This document shows positions 60,971 to 64,000 of a DNA stretch of 64,000 bases, in pieces. The stretch comes from Butyricicoccus_A sp964513445 (lineage in GTDB: Bacteria; Bacillota; Clostridia; Oscillospirales; Butyricicoccaceae): the NCBI GenBank assembly GCA_964513445.1, contig CAZEMM010000001.1, positions 1 through 64,000 of the forward strand, given 5' to 3'. The position numbers and the translations under genes are program-made. The notes under the pieces are model-generated. The model did no database searches and was not told where the DNA came from. It saw nothing but the letters and a program-made list of their open reading frames with translations. Position 1 is the stretch's first letter, and each line of letters starts with the position of its first letter.

Positions 60971-62251
60971 TCACGCCTGCGTGCCGCACGCCTCACCTGC
61001 CACATATTTCCGGCGCATCACGCACTGATCCGACAGATACAGCAGCCGTTCCAGCCGCTGCTCGGGGCGCAGCTCCAATGGGGTGTAAAGCGCGCTGTCA
61101 TCCATCACCACGGCGTCAAGTTCATAGCCGTCCTCAAAGCTGCCGACCTTTCCGAAGAAGCTGCCGCCGCCCTTCGTGCCGAGATAAAACGCCTCGGCAG
61201 CCGTCAGCGGCTTTGCCTGGTCATCGACATATCTCCAATACAGCTTGGACATCTGTACGGCCTCCCCCATCGCACGGAAAATCGAAAGCGTGCTGCCGGC
61301 CGCCATATCAGTTCCCAGACCGATGCATATACCCTCCTCCAAATACCGCCGCACAGGTGCGATACCGGACGCCAGATTTTCATTCGACTGCGGACAATGT
61401 GCAACATACACACCGCGCGCACGCAGCAGCTCGATCTCCTGCGGCTCGCACGAAACACAGTGCGCCATGATGGTCGGCACGTCACCGCCAAACAAATCAA
61501 ACATCCGATAGGCATCCGCATAGCTGGACGCCTTTGAGTTCAACTGCTTCACCCATTCGATTTCCGAACGGTTTTCCGACAGATGCGACTGCACGGGCAG
61601 CTGATAACGCTGCTGCAGGTCATGAAGCCGTTCCATCAGTGCGTCGCTGCACGACGGCACAAAGCGAGGCGTGAGTATCGGTCTGATACGGCTGTCGGTC
61701 GGACACGCGCGCAGCCACTGCTCCGTCGCGTCGCCCGATTGCTCTGCTGACACCTCGCACAAGCAATCGGGCGAATTGCGGTCCATGTTGACCTTACCGA
61801 CATAGCAGATCAATCCAGTCGTCTCAAGCTGGCGCATCAGCTCCAGCGTTGCGGGCACATGCAGCGTGCCGAAGATGCAGGCACGCGTCGTCGCGCTGTC
61901 CGCCAAATCGCGCACAAATATCTCATATGCGCGCGCCGCATACGCCGGCTGCGCATATTTTGCCTCTTCCGGAAACGTATAGGTTTCCAGCCAGTCGAGC
62001 AGCTGCTTATCCATTCCCATGCCGCGAAATGCATACTGCGGCGCATGTGTGTGCAAATCGATCAGGCCGGGCAGAATAAGCGCATCATCCCAGTCCTCGA
62101 GCGGAAGATCGCGCCACTGTCCGGGAAGCTGCTCATAAACGCCGCGGCATATGCCGTCCTCGCACACCACATAGCCATCCGGCACCGTGCGCAGCGTCTG
62201 GGGCGTCTGGCTATAGCAGATGGTTCCATGCAAAACAAACGATCGTTTCAT
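60971..62251 (-). CDS. Guanine deaminase / amidohydrolase
   Basis: A 426-residue metal-dependent amidohydrolase. PGLIDLHTHAPQYAFRG gives the HXH zinc ligands, with further ligands in VQSHLSEN, MAHCVSC and LGTDMAAG. The whole pattern matches guanine deaminase, which turns guanine to xanthine for purine salvage. The start at 62251 follows gaggggtg; a GTG three codons earlier is possible. No purine riboswitch motif is seen upstream. Confidence 0.9.
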   Translation of the reverse strand: MKRSFVLHGTICYSQTPQTLRTVPDGYVVCEDGICRGVYEQLPGQWRDLPLEDWDDALILPGLIDLHTHAPQYAFRGMGMDKQLLDWLETYTFPEEAKYAQPAYAARAYEIFVRDLADSATTRACIFGTLHVPATLELMRQLETTGLICYVGKVNMDRNSPDCLCEVSAEQSGDATEQWLRACPTDSRIRPILTPRFVPSCSDALMERLHDLQQRYQLPVQSHLSENRSEIEWVKQLNSKASSYADAYRMFDLFGGDVPTIMAHCVSCEPQEIELLRARGVYVAHCPQSNENLASGIAPVRRYLEEGICIGLGTDMAAGSTLSIFRAMGEAVQMSKLYWRYVDDQAKPLTAAEAFYLGTKGGGSFFGKVGSFEDGYELDAVVMDDSALYTPLELRPEQRLERLLYLSDQCVMRRKYVAGEACGTQA

Positions 62252-62365
62252 ATGATACACCCCTCTCTGTTCCTTCTATTATACGGTGTTACGCGCAAAA
62301 TTACAATGAAAAGCGGATGATCGCAAGGGACCATCCGCACATCCGGCAAAGAACAATATTCCGTA

Positions 62366-63130
62366 TCAATCCGCATATTCCCGCACCATTTTAAACAGCT
62401 GCGTGCGGTTGCGGATATGCAGCTTTTTGTATAGATTCAATATGTGCTTTTTGAGCGTATTGTTGGTAATACAAAGCTGCGTGCAGATCTCATCATTCGG
62501 CAAGCCCTGCATCAGCATACCGAGTATCGTCGTCTCACGCGCCGTCAGCCGATACCGCTGTTCGCATTCCGGTATGCTGAGCTTTTCATGCTGCCGCGTG
62601 CGCTCCTCATAATAGCGGGCAATGCGCAACGAAAGGTGCTCCTTGAACATATCCAACAGAAACACATCGTCATACAGAAAATCCGACTCCCCCAGCTTGC
62701 GGTAGAAGGAGATTTTAGCCAGAACCTTTCCCTGAAACGCGGGCAGGATGTGGACGCTGTGGTGAAAGCCCTCCTCTCTGGAAAACCGCTGATAGCATGC
62801 GGTCTGCACGCGCTCCTCATCTGAAAATATGTCACTCTCACGATAGACCATGCTCTTGCCGCCCATGAGCATCCCGCGGCTGAAGTCCTCCTGCTGGTAG
62901 CTGTCGATATATTGTTTTGCAGTCGCATCCGGATAGCGGTAGCACACCGCGTTTTGCAGCAGCGGCAGCGCCTTTTCAGAGGAGTAATAAAAAACCGCCG
63001 CATCAAAATGCATCAGCAAATGCGCCTGCTCCAAAAAGTTGCGGCACATCGCGTCAAAATCGCTGATCTGATGAATCTGATATGTAATATTATTAAAAAT
63101 GACCCAGTCGTTGGCCTGCTGAATATGCAA
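62366..63130 (-). CDS. LuxR-type transcriptional regulator
   Basis: A 254-residue protein with a GAF-like N-terminal part and a C-terminal LuxR helix-turn-helix (LTARETTILGMLMQGLPNDEICTQLCITNNTLKKHILNLYKKL region). The start codon is TTG at 63130, with ggaggag about 8 nt before it; no ATG is suitably placed. It could control the guanine deaminase gene downstream on the same strand. Signal unknown. Confidence 0.88.
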   Translation of the reverse strand: MHIQQANDWVIFNNITYQIHQISDFDAMCRNFLEQAHLLMHFDAAVFYYSSEKALPLLQNAVCYRYPDATAKQYIDSYQQEDFSRGMLMGGKSMVYRESDIFSDEERVQTACYQRFSREEGFHHSVHILPAFQGKVLAKISFYRKLGESDFLYDDVFLLDMFKEHLSLRIARYYEERTRQHEKLSIPECEQRYRLTARETTILGMLMQGLPNDEICTQLCITNNTLKKHILNLYKKLHIRNRTQLFKMVREYAD

Positions 63131-63162
63131 ATTTTGTCTCCTCCATGAAATGCACGAAAAAT

Positions 63163-63200
63163 GAAAAAGGCGCCTTACGACTCTCTCGTAAAACGCCTTT
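63163..63200 (-). terminator. Intrinsic terminator
   Basis: Stem aaaggcg / cgccttt with inner ttacga / tcgtaa pairing, followed on the minus strand by TTTTTCATTTTT. It ends the partial substrate-binding-protein gene. Confidence 0.82.
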
Positions 63201-63294
63201 GTTTACGCTATCATCATACCACCGCGTCTCAACGCTGTCAAGCATCCATAAAAAAATAATTCAAAATGTGTATGCTTCGGGTAAAAAGAAGCGG

Positions 63295-64000
63295 TTATGT
63301 CGGATTTTGCGCCGTTGCCTGCTCCAGCCACTGCATGCCGTCCGCGCTGGTCAGCCAGCGATAGACCAGCATCGCCGGATCATTGTCAGCCAATCCCTTG
63401 CGGCAGCCGATGACATATGGCACGCGCAGCGGGTACTGCATCGCGCTCTCGCCCGTGATGACGGTCTGTGCATCCGGCAAAATGCCGTCAACCGCAACCA
63501 TCGTCGTGTTCTCCGGCAACGCCGTCTCCTGTACATGCAGGAACGTCGTATAGCACAGCGTCCCCTCCGTATGCGGGCAGGCCGCGGTCAGTGTATCGTC
63601 CCCCTCGATGACAGATACGCCGCCAAAGCCCTCGCCAAACAGGCGTGTCGCCAGCATGCGGCTGGTCGTGCCCAGCTTTGCCGTGTAGCAGGTCCACTCC
63701 TCCGTCTGCGTCGTCTCAAATGCGGTGCGAATCTGCTCGCAGGTCAGCGAACGCGTTTCCTGCGCCCCGCCTGCAAGCAGCACCAGCGCATCATAGCCAA
63801 CCTCCTGCGTACGCACGCCTGCCTCTTCCAGCTGCTGCGCGGCCGTGTCACCCGGTGCATACGCCAGCACCAAATCCAGCTCACCATTCAGCAGCCGCTG
63901 CCATGCATCGTCGCTGCTGCCATAAAATTCCGTCTGCTCCGCCGCGCTCTCGTAGCGAACGCCTGTCGCTGCCGCTGCGATCAGATTGCCCGGCAGCCGA
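63295..64000 (-). CDS. PstS-like substrate-binding protein (partial)
   Basis: The frame is open to the window edge; 234 codons plus a stop are visible. It resembles the phosphate-binding PstS-like fold: GSSDDAWQRLLNGELDLVLAY, a VGYDALVLLAG strand, SLTCEQIRTAF, and VPYVIGCRKGLADNDPAMLVYRWLTSADGMQWL near the end. The signal peptide and the first domain lie outside the window. It could bind phosphate or act as an extracytoplasmic sensor. Confidence 0.75.
   Translation of the reverse strand, partial: RLPGNLIAAAATGVRYESAAEQTEFYGSSDDAWQRLLNGELDLVLAYAPGDTAAQQLEEAGVRTQEVGYDALVLLAGGAQETRSLTCEQIRTAFETTQTEEWTCYTAKLGTTSRMLATRLFGEGFGGVSVIEGDDTLTAACPHTEGTLCYTTFLHVQETALPENTTMVAVDGILPDAQTVITGESAMQYPLRVPYVIGCRKGLADNDPAMLVYRWLTSADGMQWLEQATAQNPT

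Noticed and set aside
1..64000. CRISPR array, insertion sequence, prophage or integron
   Set aside because: No spaced direct repeats, transposase, integrase or phage structural genes were seen; gene order and content look like core chromosome.

Overview
The window reads as chromosomal sequence from an anaerobic, spore-forming low-to-mid GC Firmicute of the class Clostridia. An Oscillospirales or Butyricicoccus-like gut bacterium would fit, but the genus is inference. Evidence: Spo0A and SpoIVB in the usual adjacent order, Rex, formate-tetrahydrofolate ligase, a GGGtGRT protein with its NifU-like partner, a CD1247-type protein, a TatD-linked radical SAM protein, SLH domains, a sigma-54 activator, and strong consensus sigma-A promoters (TTGACA-17-TATAAT). 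I see no rRNA, prophage, insertion sequence or CRISPR array. Two tRNAs are present (Gln-CTG, Leu-CAA). A run of 100 N at 55312-55411 is an assembly gap that cuts one gene and may cut another.

Layout. 1-2.7 kb: end of a Gfo/Idh/MocA dehydrogenase and a sugar-phosphate isomerase (inositol-like catabolism), then a divergent HxlR regulator and radical SAM protein. 2.8-9.2 kb: YqeY, a degenerate sigma factor, a CD1247-domain protein, EF-P, an M24 peptidase and a TIM-barrel protein overlapping it unusually, plus small proteins including a 49-residue cysteine-rich membrane peptide. 9.4-18.4 kb: rex-icd, then polA-rimI-(membrane protein)-tsaD, then spoIVB and spo0A. 18.5-25.4 kb: a cation antiporter behind a yybP-ykoY manganese riboswitch, a SLOG protein, the NifU-like/GGGtGRT operon, a SorC regulator, MntP, RelQ and tRNA-Gln. 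25.6-35.3 kb: TypA, RidA, an autoregulated MarR plus heterodimeric ABC exporter operon, a tyrosine phosphatase, an internally shortened EamA transporter and a MATE pump. 35.6-43.2 kb: DUF1836, a vitamin B6 uptake/kinase operon, an Lrp-aminotransferase operon, DUF2461 and exonuclease genes, tRNA-Leu. 43.3-49.3 kb: MATE, AraC regulator, PfkB kinase, membrane proteins, an SLH-anchored C39-type protease. 49.7-54.5 kb: a sigma-54 unit (PAS-AAA-Fis activator, a near-perfect -24/-12 promoter, an isomerase and an AGCS symporter). 54.8-64 kb: YgjV, gap, RodA-like protein, Fhs, TsaE-TsaB, Upp, guanine deaminase, LuxR regulator and a partial phosphate-binding-like protein.

Most of the window is ordinary core genome. 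The parts that deserve attention are the manganese riboswitch whose terminator overlaps the aptamer, the sigma-54 cassette of unknown substrate, the cysteine-rich micropeptide, the GGGtGRT operon, and two genes whose structure looks altered (6682-6845 and 33101-33916). I did not find a clearly new multi-gene system; the sigma-54 cassette is the best candidate for an undescribed pathway.
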